A stretch of DNA of 64,000 bases from positions 1-64,000 of the forward strand of contig CALJKV010000023.1 in NCBI GenBank assembly GCA_937974245.1, written 5' to 3'. The DNA is from an uncultured Chloroflexota bacterium. Lineage in GTDB: Bacteria; Chloroflexota; Anaerolineae; Aggregatilineales; Phototrophicaceae. A program made the translations under genes and the position numbers. Below the pieces are notes generated by a model that ran no database searches, had not been told where the DNA came from, and was given only the letters and a program-made list of their open reading frames with translations. Positions 51,461-61,200 of the stretch are shown piece after piece. Every line of letters starts with the position of its first letter. Position 1 is the stretch's first letter.

Positions 51461-51714
51461 GCATTCGTGCCTTTTACTATCCGGCTTGCGGCTAACCGGT
51501 ATCTATTCTGAAGACCAGCCTAAACAGGGTACGACCGCATCTCCTGCCCATGCTGATGCACCATTTTAACCGAAACAGCGGATTTGGCTACCCCATAGCT
51601 TGGTTCTGCGAGCAGGTATTCTCATCGTCAAAATTGGCTTTAGTTGGGCTGTGGAGCGTATGATACCATTGAAAACGCAGTGAAATCAGGTTCTTTAATT
51701 CAGGTCAAAGTGTT

Positions 51715-53511
51715 ATGTCGTCAGAGTTTGTAGCACACACATCTTATAATACCAACTATTCCAGTCCATTCCGATTCATCGTCTCCCATGTGCGCCGCCA
51801 TCCGTGGGTTGGACTGGGGCTGATTATCGGCGCGTTCAGCAATGCGGCGCTGGCAGCGGTTGTTCCTGCTTTCATCGGGCAATCGGTCAACGCCATCAAA
51901 GACCGGCAGGATGTCGGTTTTGTGCTGACGATGGTCATCGCCATTGTGCTATCGCAGGCGGTGCGGGCTGTCCTGCAATTGATGCGGAACTACTCGTCGG
52001 AAATCTTCGCGCAGCGGTTTGAGCGTGATATTCGTGATGAACTGTATGCCAGCCTGCTGGGCAAAAGCATGTCTTACCACGATTTCCAGCCGGTGGGGGA
52101 GATCATGGCACGGGTCACAAACGATGTTCGTGAGATGAATTTCATGATGAATCCGGGCATGAACGTATTAATCGGGTCAAGCATGTTCCTGATGATGCCG
52201 TTGGTTTCCGCTCCGCTGATTCATCCGGCGCTGCTGCTAACGCCATTTGTCTTTATCGTGCTGCACGTCGCGGTTCAGATCCGCTTTATCCGCCAACTGC
52301 ATCCCATCGCGCAGGAAGTCCGCGCCAGTTTTGGCCGGATGAATGCCCGGCTAGCCGAGGCGCTGGACGGGCTGCAAGTCGTGAAAGGGGCGGCACAGGA
52401 AGCGCGAGAAGCCGACACCTTCAATCAATTAGCTGATACGGTGCGGGATCGATTCATTGAACAGGGCAAGATTGAAGCCCGGTATCTTTCTAACCTGCTG
52501 TTTCCGTTGACGATTGTCTTGTCTTACCTGCACGCTATTGCGCTTTACCAGCAGGGTGAAATCAACAGCGGGGACATCGTAACCTATGTTTCACTCATCT
52601 TCCTGTTCGGCTTCCCGGTGTTTTCGACCTTATTCTCGCTACCCCGCATCGCTCTGGGGTACGCCAGTGCGGGTCGTATTCTGAGCATGATTACCGCCCA
52701 GACCGATCTTGACCAGAACGAGGCCGGGCATGAAGCGCCGATCAAAGGGGAAATCACCTTTGAGCATGTTGATTTTGGCTACACGGACCATGCGACTGTC
52801 CTGCACGACATCTCCTTCACGATCAAGCCCGGCCAGACTGTCGCGCTCGTCGGGCAAACCGGGTCAGGGAAAAGCACCGTTACCAAATTGATTAACCGGA
52901 TTTATGACATTAACGCCGGGCGTGTCCTGGTAGATAGTGTTGATGTGCGTGACTGGAAACTGGAGTCGCTTCGGTCACAGATCAGCATTATTGAGCAAGA
53001 CATTTTCCTGTTCAGCCGCAGTATCAGCCAGAATATTGCCTTTGGCGACCCGGATGCCGCACAAGAGCAGATTGAGGAATCAGCGCGGAATGCCCAGGCA
53101 CATGAATTCATCATGACGTTCCCGGAAGCTTATCAGACTGTCATCGGGCAGCGTGGGGTCACCTTAAGCGGGGGACAACGCCAACGACTGGCTATCGCTC
53201 GTGCCTTTCAGAAAAATCCACCCATCCTGATACTGGATGACAGCACAAGCGCAATTGACAGTGCCACGGAAGACCTGATTCAACAGGCGATCTGGAAGGC
53301 GGCCAAAGGGCGAACTACTATTCTGATTACCCACCGTCTCTCTCAAATTCGCTGGGCAGATCATATCATCGTCCTGCGTAAAGGGCGCGTAGTGGCGCAA
53401 GGCAGCCATGAAGACCTGCTCACGTCATCGGAAGCCTACCGCCGGATATTTGCCCGGTACGAACCGGCGGCGGCCTTAGTGAAACCAGCGAACGGCGTGG
53501 AAAGGAACTAA
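51715..53511 (+). CDS. ABC exporter half-transporter, subunit A
   Basis: The 598-residue protein has a six-helix type IV ABC transmembrane domain (about 30-320) and an ATPase domain (about 345-590). The Walker A is VGQTGSGKST, the signature is LSGGQRQRLAIARA, and the Walker B is ILILDDSTSAID, in which the catalytic Glu is Asp. Together with the next gene it forms a heterodimeric exporter of the TM287/288-BmrCD type. The stop is 3 bp before the start of subunit B. Confidence 0.95.
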   Translation: MSSEFVAHTSYNTNYSSPFRFIVSHVRRHPWVGLGLIIGAFSNAALAAVVPAFIGQSVNAIKDRQDVGFVLTMVIAIVLSQAVRAVLQLMRNYSSEIFAQRFERDIRDELYASLLGKSMSYHDFQPVGEIMARVTNDVREMNFMMNPGMNVLIGSSMFLMMPLVSAPLIHPALLLTPFVFIVLHVAVQIRFIRQLHPIAQEVRASFGRMNARLAEALDGLQVVKGAAQEAREADTFNQLADTVRDRFIEQGKIEARYLSNLLFPLTIVLSYLHAIALYQQGEINSGDIVTYVSLIFLFGFPVFSTLFSLPRIALGYASAGRILSMITAQTDLDQNEAGHEAPIKGEITFEHVDFGYTDHATVLHDISFTIKPGQTVALVGQTGSGKSTVTKLINRIYDINAGRVLVDSVDVRDWKLESLRSQISIIEQDIFLFSRSISQNIAFGDPDAAQEQIEESARNAQAHEFIMTFPEAYQTVIGQRGVTLSGGQRQRLAIARAFQKNPPILILDDSTSAIDSATEDLIQQAIWKAAKGRTTILITHRLSQIRWADHIIVLRKGRVVAQGSHEDLLTSSEAYRRIFARYEPAAALVKPANGVERN

Positions 53512-53514
53512 ATC

Positions 53515-55344
53515 ATGGGAATCATGCGCGGCCTGGAAGCCGATAAATATGACCGCCAGTATACCGACAAATACCTGCTTGGGCGGATCGCCCAATACAT
53601 GGGCCGCTATCGGCGCAAAGTCATCCTGGTCATTGGCGGGTTCGTCACCATTTCGATTGTCGGGGCGCTGCGCCCGATTCTGATCGCAGCCGGGGTGGGC
53701 GCCCTGGAGACAGAAACTGAAGGCGCGTCATCGCTGGCCTTGATTTTTGCGGCGCTGCTGGTCGCGGCAGTCACCGAGTATGCCGCGAACTGGGTGCGGC
53801 GGCTGTTATCCAGCCAGGTAATCGGGAACGTTGTCTCCGAGATGCGTAAAGATGCTTTTTCTGCCGCCCTGCACCGCGACCTGGCCTTCTATGATACTAA
53901 CAAATCCGGCAAGATCGTCAGCCGTATCACAGGGGATACCCAGGAATTCGGGGATGTGGTGCTGGTCAGCAGTGACGTCATCAGCCAGATGGTACAAGTC
54001 GTTATTCTGCTGGTCGTCATGCTTAACCAGTCATGGCAGTTGACCCTGGTGCTGCTGCTCACAACGCCGATGGTTGTCGTCGCGGCGCTAAGTTTCCGGC
54101 GCTTGGCACGGCAGGTTACGCGCCAGGGATCACGGGTGATGGCCTCGGTGAATGATATTATCCAGGAAACCGTCACCGGCATCAGTGTCGCCAAGAACTT
54201 CCGCCAGGAAACGATGATTTACGATGAGTTCGTAAATGTGAACACGCAATCTTATCGCATTAATCTGCGGCGTGGATTTGTGCTGGCGCTTATCTTCCCG
54301 GTGCTGAACCTGCTATCGGGCATCGCCATAGGTGTCGTCGTCTATGTGGGCGCACAGTTGGCGGCGATAGGTGTCGTCAGCCTGGGGGCGTGGTTCCTGT
54401 TCATTCAAGGGGTGGATCGCTTCTGGTTTCCCTTCATGAACCTGGCATCTTTCTGGAGTCAGTTCCAGCAAGGTTTGAGTGCCACCGAGCGCGTCTTCGC
54501 CCTGATAGACGCCGAAAACACGCTACAGCAGATAGATAACCGGCAGCCCGGCGACCTGAACGGGCATATTGTTTTTGATGATGTCGTATTTGAATACAAA
54601 CCCGGCCAGCCCGTGCTGGATCACTTCGACCTGAACATCAAACCGGGGGAGAGCATTGCTTTCGTGGGACATACCGGCGCGGGTAAAAGCACCATCGCCA
54701 AACTCATCGCCCGCTTCTATGAATTTCAGGACGGTGAGATATTGATTGACGGGCAGGATATTCGGACATTCGACCTGCAAAGCTACCGCAGTCGCCTGGG
54801 TATCGTCTCGCAAGCGCCATTCCTGTTCAGCGGAACGATTGTCGACAACATTCGTTATAGTAAGCCGGATGCGACCAATGCCGAAATCGAAGCGATTGCG
54901 CTGAGTATCGGCCAGGGTGAATGGTTGGAAACGCTGCCCGACGGCCTGCAAACCGATGTGGGTGAACGCGGCGCACAACTCAGTATGGGGCAGCGCCAGT
55001 TGGTAAGCCTGTTACGGGTGCTGCTGCAAAAACCGGCCATCTTTGTACTGGATGAAGCAACAGCGAGTATTGATCCCTTTACCGAAACCCAGATTCAAGA
55101 GGCGCTCGACATGATTCTGGCGCGGTCCACCTCGATACTGATCGCGCACCGCTTGAGTACCGTCCGCAGCGCAGACCGGATCATCGTGCTGCGGGACGGC
55201 AAGATTATCGAAGAGGGCAGTCACGAGTCACTGATCGCCCAGGACGGCCATTATGCTGAACTGTATAACACGTATTTCCGGCACCAGTCTTTGAGCTACA
55301 TTGAAGAGTCGCGAGAACTATTCGGCGCAGCCCAGGCTGATTAA
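53515..55344 (+). CDS. ABC exporter half-transporter, subunit B
   Basis: The 609-residue protein repeats the plan of subunit A: transmembrane domain (about 35-330) and ATPase domain (about 355-600). Walker A is VGHTGAGKST, the signature is LSMGQRQLVSLLRV (a changed LSGGQ) and the Walker B is IFVLDEATASID with the catalytic Glu intact. Pairing with subunit A therefore makes one intact and one degenerate ATP site. GGAAC and spacing favour translational coupling. The substrate may be a lipid or drug. Confidence 0.95.
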   Translation: MGIMRGLEADKYDRQYTDKYLLGRIAQYMGRYRRKVILVIGGFVTISIVGALRPILIAAGVGALETETEGASSLALIFAALLVAAVTEYAANWVRRLLSSQVIGNVVSEMRKDAFSAALHRDLAFYDTNKSGKIVSRITGDTQEFGDVVLVSSDVISQMVQVVILLVVMLNQSWQLTLVLLLTTPMVVVAALSFRRLARQVTRQGSRVMASVNDIIQETVTGISVAKNFRQETMIYDEFVNVNTQSYRINLRRGFVLALIFPVLNLLSGIAIGVVVYVGAQLAAIGVVSLGAWFLFIQGVDRFWFPFMNLASFWSQFQQGLSATERVFALIDAENTLQQIDNRQPGDLNGHIVFDDVVFEYKPGQPVLDHFDLNIKPGESIAFVGHTGAGKSTIAKLIARFYEFQDGEILIDGQDIRTFDLQSYRSRLGIVSQAPFLFSGTIVDNIRYSKPDATNAEIEAIALSIGQGEWLETLPDGLQTDVGERGAQLSMGQRQLVSLLRVLLQKPAIFVLDEATASIDPFTETQIQEALDMILARSTSILIAHRLSTVRSADRIIVLRDGKIIEEGSHESLIAQDGHYAELYNTYFRHQSLSYIEESRELFGAAQAD

Positions 55345-55347
55345 ACG

Positions 55348-56373
55348 CTACTCGTTGAATAACTGCCCGACACTGCGCCCTTCATGTGACCGCAAAATGA
55401 CTTCACCCAGCAGTGGCGCAATCGAAAGCACCGTCATGTTAGGCAGTTGTTTGGATTCGGGCACCGGCAGTGTGTTGGTCGTGATGATCTCTTTCAAGTT
55501 GAGTTTTGCCAGCCGCTGGGGCGCGTCCTCGCCCAGGAGCGCATGGGTGAATGCCAGGTAGATGTCCTGGGCACCCTCTGACCGCAGCAGATCAACCGCT
55601 TTTGTAATCGTCCCGCCGGTCAATACTTCATCATCCACCAGCAAGACATTTTTACCTTTCACATCGCCGATAATGGTCAGGGCTTCGGCCTGGCCGGTAT
55701 TAAACAAACGCCGCTTTTCGATGATTCCAAGCGGCGTTCCTAAATGCTCAGCCCAGTTGCGGGCTTTTTTGGCAAATCCCAGGTCGGCGGCCACCACCAC
55801 CAGGTCTTTGACCGATTTCTCTTTCATGTAGTCGCACAATAAGTGAAAGGCAGTCAGCACATCCCCAGGGATGTTGAAAAACCCCTGTATCTGCCCGGCA
55901 TGGAGGTCAATCGTGATGTACCGATCTACTCCCGCCACTTCGATCATATTGGCAATTAATCGCGCTGTAATCGGCACACGCGGCTGGTCTTTTTTGTCCG
56001 ATCGTGTATAGGTCATATAGGGGATTACGACATTAATGCGCCCAGCAGAATCGCGCTTCAAGGCGTCAATCATGATGAGCATTTCCATAATGTTGTCGTG
56101 GATTGGCGAGGCCATTGTCTGAACAAGATAAACATCCTGGCCGCGCACACTTTCCTGGAGTTGAATGAAGATATTCTCGTTTTCAAAGGTCGTTCGTTTG
56201 TAGTCCCCTGGTTCTACCCCCAGGTACGAGCCAATTTCCTGGGTCAGGTTCTGTGATGCTGAGCCGAAAAACAGCATGATATGACCATACTGCCCGATAG
56301 ATGCAACCGCCGGGTGCGACCCGGTTTCCCGCATGATCTTGGTACCTGGTACTTTTTCCATTTCTGCTTCCAT
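55348..56373 (-). CDS. prs: Ribose-phosphate pyrophosphokinase
   Basis: GAGAGG before the ATG at 56373 gives 341 residues; an ATG at 56424 directly after the meaB stop has no ribosome-binding site. The enzyme makes PRPP from ribose 5-phosphate and ATP. It shows the N-terminal HIMLFFGSASQNLTQEI, the flexible-loop region IPYMTYTRSDKKDQPRVPITARLIANMIEVAGVDRYITIDLHAGQIQGFF, and the PRPP loop VLLVDDEVLTGGTI. It is the last gene of the mutase-subunit/meaB operon on the minus strand. Confidence 0.92.
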   Translation of the reverse strand: MEAEMEKVPGTKIMRETGSHPAVASIGQYGHIMLFFGSASQNLTQEIGSYLGVEPGDYKRTTFENENIFIQLQESVRGQDVYLVQTMASPIHDNIMEMLIMIDALKRDSAGRINVVIPYMTYTRSDKKDQPRVPITARLIANMIEVAGVDRYITIDLHAGQIQGFFNIPGDVLTAFHLLCDYMKEKSVKDLVVVAADLGFAKKARNWAEHLGTPLGIIEKRRLFNTGQAEALTIIGDVKGKNVLLVDDEVLTGGTITKAVDLLRSEGAQDIYLAFTHALLGEDAPQRLAKLNLKEIITTNTLPVPESKQLPNMTVLSIAPLLGEVILRSHEGRSVGQLFNE

Positions 56374-56424
56374 CACTCGCCTCTCGTTTTGTTTCAATAA
56401 CCCTGCCCGGAAGAGTAAGCGCAT

Positions 56425-57447
56425 CTATTTCAGTAACCGCTCATCGTGTAATGCCAGGATGGCACGGACAGCCTGCTGCGGCGTCATTTCCCGCATTTGC
56501 ACCCGACGAATCACGCCAGCAAGAGCGTCGCCCGGCAAAACCTGGAGCAAGCGGGAGAGCAGCGCGTCCTGCAACCGGTCATGCAATTCAATCTCGATAC
56601 GCTGCTGTTCCAGGGCATCCTGCACGCCATTACCATTGAGGTAATCGCGGTGACTTTCAATTGCCGCCATCAACTCATCAATCCCGGTTTCTTCGGTAGA
56701 TATGGTGCGGACTACTGGCGGCAGCCACAAGGCGATAGCAGGATCACTGGCGGGCGGATCCGCCCCTAATAACTGGCCGTGATGCTGAATGAGCTGAGCG
56801 CGCGACGCCGGATGCCCCAATTCGAGCATCGCCCGTAAGCCGCGTACCGTATTGTCCGCGCCGGGACGATCCGACTTATTGACGACCAGGACGTCGGCAA
56901 TTTCCAGGATGCCGGCCTTAATCGCCTGGACATCATCACCTAAACCCGGCGCTTCCACCACGATTGTCGTTTGGGCAGTACGGACAATGTCTACCTCACT
57001 TTGTCCTGCTCCAACGGTTTCTACCAGCACGATGTCAAACCCGGCAGCATCCAGTACACGAATCGCATCGCGTGTCGCCCGCGAAAGGCCGCCCAAACTG
57101 CCGCGTGTCGCCATGCTGCGGATAAAGACGCCGCTGTCTCCGGCAAGGTCGCGCATCCGAATCCTGTCACCCAGGATGGCCCCACCGGAAAAAGGACTGG
57201 TTGGATCTACGGCGATGATGCCCACTGTTTTACCGGCTTTGCGGTAGGCTTTTGTCAGGGCATTCATCAGCGTACTTTTGCCCGTCCCCGGCGCGCCAGT
57301 GACACCGATAACCCAGGCTTTACCGGTGTGTGGAAATAAGGCCGCGAGAGCCTCGTCCATGCCCTCACGCTCGTTCTCAACAATCGTCAGCAGTCGGGCC
57401 AGCGCCCGGCGTTCGCCCCGTAGTAATGCTTCAACCAGAGTCTTCAT
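56425..57447 (-). CDS. meaB: Methylmalonyl-CoA mutase-associated GTPase MeaB
   Basis: The 340-residue G protein protects and repairs B12-dependent methylmalonyl-CoA mutase. P-loop VTGAPGTGKSTLMNAL, the MeaB-typical VDPTSPFSGGAILGDRIRM, switch region ETVGAGQSEVDIV and the guanine motif VVNKSDRPGADN are all visible. The C-terminal dimerisation helices are present. The 9-bp gap to the upstream B12-binding subunit and 1-bp gap to prs show one operon. Confidence 0.96.
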   Translation of the reverse strand: MKTLVEALLRGERRALARLLTIVENEREGMDEALAALFPHTGKAWVIGVTGAPGTGKSTLMNALTKAYRKAGKTVGIIAVDPTSPFSGGAILGDRIRMRDLAGDSGVFIRSMATRGSLGGLSRATRDAIRVLDAAGFDIVLVETVGAGQSEVDIVRTAQTTIVVEAPGLGDDVQAIKAGILEIADVLVVNKSDRPGADNTVRGLRAMLELGHPASRAQLIQHHGQLLGADPPASDPAIALWLPPVVRTISTEETGIDELMAAIESHRDYLNGNGVQDALEQQRIEIELHDRLQDALLSRLLQVLPGDALAGVIRRVQMREMTPQQAVRAILALHDERLLK

Positions 57448-57456
57448 ACGGCGCTG

Positions 57457-57867
57457 CTACTCACCCTTAGCCTGCATCAAGCCGCGAATATGGGTGACAA
57501 TCGCGTCCGTACTCGTGCCAGGACCAAACACACCAGCAATCCCCAGCGCCTCTAGGCGGGCAATGTCCTCACCAGGGACGATACCGCCTACCAGCAGCGG
57601 CACATCCGCCAGCCCGCTATCGTTCATCACCTGGCGGATACGCGGGACAAGCGTCATGTGCGCCCCGCTCAGGATACTCAAACCAACCACGTCCGCATCT
57701 TCTTGCAGCGCGGCCTCGGCAATCATCTCTGGGGTCTGTCGCAGCCCGGTATAGATTACTTCCATACCCGCGTCGCGCAGCGCCCGTGCGATTACTTTCG
57801 CACCCCGATCATGCCCATCCAGACCGGGTTTGGCGATGAGAACACGTATAACCGGATTTGCCGTCAT
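57457..57867 (-). CDS. B12-binding subunit of methylmalonyl-CoA mutase
   Basis: The start at 57867 gives 136 residues; an upstream start at 57915 is less likely. The protein is a small stand-alone cobalamin-binding domain with the DxHxxG motif in GLDGHDRGAKVIARALRDAG, then VIYTGLRQTPEMIAEAALQEDADVVGLSILSGAHM and LLVGGIVPGEDI. It would carry the base-off cobalamin for a separate catalytic subunit. That subunit is not in this window. It heads the operon with meaB. Confidence 0.94.
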   Translation of the reverse strand: MTANPVIRVLIAKPGLDGHDRGAKVIARALRDAGMEVIYTGLRQTPEMIAEAALQEDADVVGLSILSGAHMTLVPRIRQVMNDSGLADVPLLVGGIVPGEDIARLEALGIAGVFGPGTSTDAIVTHIRGLMQAKGE

Positions 57868-58257
57868 AGTTCTATTTTTCTTCCTAAATGTACTAAAGGA
57901 TGATGTTTTAAACACGGTGAACGCATCTTTTCTTTGGCAAAAGGTGCGCGATTACTCAATAGAGAGAACTTGTCTTCTTTTCGATTATAGCAAGACTTCG
58001 TTTGCCAACAGCAAAGACAAATATAAAATAAACTAAAAGACAACGTACTTCAATAGTGCCGATTTCCAGCCTATGCTACAATCAGAGATCAGGACAAGTA
58101 TCTCAGTTTAGCGTGAAGTGACAATCTTGCCACTCAAATATGGCAGAATTGTGCGATAATCAGAACTAGAAGTAGCCAGACTGAATACAAGCTTGACCCT
58201 CATCAAAGCGGGAGTCTTGTTACAAAAACCTGGAAGGCTAGTCGCGGAGAAGGTTAC
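57868..58257. other. Divergent region between the mutase operon and the kinase gene
   Basis: This 390-bp gap has no gene. On the minus strand TATAAT stands at 57984-57989 with TTGCTG about 19 bp upstream, a likely promoter for the mutase operon. On the plus strand the extended -10 TGCGATAAT lies at 58152-58160. A TGCCA/TGGCA inverted pair lies just before it. I recognise no cobalamin riboswitch. Confidence 0.5.
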
Positions 58258-61200
58258 ATGAGCGCAGTGTCTAAAACAAGCAGCACCGGCCAGGTCGCCT
58301 CAACTCATTCGACGCCAGCCGCTTTGCTGTCGAATTTGCCGTTCCGGCGTCCCGGTTTTGCGATCACCTTGCTGCTGGCACTCGTTGCCGCCGGTCTGCT
58401 GCTCACTTTCCTGGTGCTGGCGCTGGAATGGCGCAGCCAACCGTTTTTGGGGGTGATGCTCACACCTAATATGGTGGTGGATGGTAGTGAGCCGGTCAAT
58501 GCGGATTCCCCATGGGCAGGGCTTCAAGCCGGGCTCCTACGGGGCGACCAGGTTGTGGCAGTGAATAGCATACAGCTGATGTCCACTCCCCAGGACTATG
58601 CCACAGCCCGCACCCGTTTGCGCGATGTGATGGCAGGCTTGAAATCGGGTGATCATGTGTCTATCACATTTTTGCGGTCTGCGGTGGGCAGCAGCGTATC
58701 CCATGTTGGCACTGTTCAGTGCGATGCGGTGACAGACGGCTTCGCCCTTTGCAGCACCAGTTACCTGGTACAACCCCTCCCCAACAGCGATTTCCTGGCG
58801 TTTTTCATCATTCCGTATGCTGCGGGTGTGCTAACGCTCGCCATTGGCATCATGGTGCTGGTACTCCGCCCGAACCAGGCAGCCGCCCAATTTGTGGCAT
58901 TGATGTGTATTGCCCTGGCGGTATTTATGGGCGGCGGCTTCGACATCAATAATACTTATGCGCTCACACCGGTTTGGTTGGTTTCGATAGCTTATCTGAG
59001 TGGTGTGCTCGGGTCGCTCATTATTCATTACCCGACTAAGGCCGCATTTGCCTATAAGTATACCTGGGTAGAGTTGCTACCAATGGTGGGCAGTTCGATT
59101 GTCGCCATCCTGGTGTTATATCGGTTCTTCTACCCTACAGACCCCAGGGACTTTTCTGGAACCTGGCAAGCTGCGATGACGGTAGATATCCTGGTGGTGA
59201 TTGCATTCGTCGCCGTCCTGCTCCGACGGCGGTCACGCACCCCTTTCACCAATGTGCGCGACCAGATCAATGCCGCGCTGATCGGGTTGATTCTGATCGG
59301 ACTGCCGATGGGCTTGTGGTTGATAAACCTCGTCACGCAAACCGTGATGGGCAGCCCCATCCTGCCGCTGAACTCCTCAACGCTCATGCCCTTTTTCATT
59401 CTGCCCTCTGTCGGTATCGCTTACGGGGTTTTGCAGTATCGCAACCTGGATACCGAGCAGATTATCAGCCGGGGGATCACCTATGGGCTGATGCTGGTAG
59501 CCTTGATTACCGGCTACTTGTTGCTGGTATTAGGCGCGAATTTTGTCACGAACGAGCTTATTGGCGCCGATAACCCGATTTTAATCGCTGCCACAATCTT
59601 TATCATTGCCACCCTGTTCCTGCCGGTACGAACCCGGTTACAGCGGCGCATTGACCAGATTTACTTCCATGTGCGCACCAATTACCAGGAGCGGACCGAA
59701 GCGTACAGCCAGAAGCTCACCACGCTTACTGATCTGGAGGATATTTTTGAGGTTCTTCAGGAAGAAGTGAACACATCTCTCCAGCCTGAGCATACCTTCA
59801 TCTTTTTGCAGGACCACCAGAGCGGTCACTACAAAGCATTCGGAGTCGGCCATTCATCACCGCCAACCGATGTCACATTTGACAGTGCCAGCAGCATGGT
59901 CAGCTATTTGACTGAGACGCCTACTGACCCGATTGTCTATCTTGAGAAAGACCGTCCCTGGCCGACGGCGCTGCTGCCAGAGCGTACCCGGATCAATATT
60001 CTCAAGACACTCGTCATCGCTTCTCTGGGAAGTCAGGATACATTAAACGGGTTCATCATCTTTGGGAGACCACGCTCAGGCAGGGGCCATTACTTATATG
60101 AGGAAATCCGGTTCATCCGTAACCTGACCGGACAAACTGCGATTGCCGTCGAACGCGCAGTGGCGATGAATACACTGGAACGGCGGGTTCGTGAACTGGG
60201 GATTCTCAGCAACATCAGCCAGGCAGTGAACTTCACGGTTGAGTTTGACGATCTGCTGGAACTCATCAGCAATCAAACGGAACGCCTTTTGGGAGCGACA
60301 CATTTCTATATTGTACTGCGCCACCCCGCAGCTCCTACTAAGCTGTACTATGCCTTCTTCCTAGAGAATCAGGAACGGTATCAAGAGAAAGAAAATAAAC
60401 GCTGGCAGATGCGGCTTGACCTTTTCAGCGAGGTCACGCGTGATGGCGTGCCGCTGATTGTCAAGAACTACGTTGAGGCCATGAAGGAACGGCACAGCCC
60501 GATTATCCTGGAAGACCCAACCTTGAAAGCCTGGATGGGTGTGCCACTGGTAGCGGGTAAGAATACGTTGGGTTGTCTGGCCGTTGGCACGGTTCACCCT
60601 GATGAAACCTACAACGACGAACAACTGCGTCTCTTCCAGAACATTGGCTCCCTGGCGGCTACTTCGCTGGAAAAAGCGCGGCTTTATGCTGAGACAAACA
60701 CCCGCGCCCGGCAGCTTTCGGCACTCAATGACATCAGCCAGCAGCTTGCCTCTGAGTTGCATGTTGAAAGACTGCTCGATCTGATCACTCGCAGCGCCGT
60801 GAACATTCTCGAAGCGGAGGCCGGCTCACTGCTGCTCACGGTGGATGATGGAAGTAATGACCTGGAATTCAAAATTGCCGTCGGCGGTTCCGGGCAAGAC
60901 CTGGTTGGTTCACGTTTCCCGGCTGGTCGCGGGTTGGTAGGTGAGGTCGCCAGCAGCAGCAAGCCGGTCATTGTCAATGACGCCGCCAATGACCCGCGCT
61001 GGGGGGGTGACTTCGAGGGCAGCACCTTTATCACCAATGCTATTCTGGCTGCGCCGCTCATTGCACAGAACCGGGTCACGGGCGTGCTGGAAGTCCTCAA
61101 TAAGAAAAATGGTGGCATTTTTGTAGACGAAGATGCTGAATTACTGGCAACCTTCGCCGGGCAAGCCGCCATCGCCCTTGAAAATGCTCGCCTGTTTGAA

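Noticed and set aside
57868..58257. Cobalamin riboswitch before the mutase operon
   Set aside because: The B12-box pattern GCCACTG and the long structured leader are absent; only a promoter is seen.
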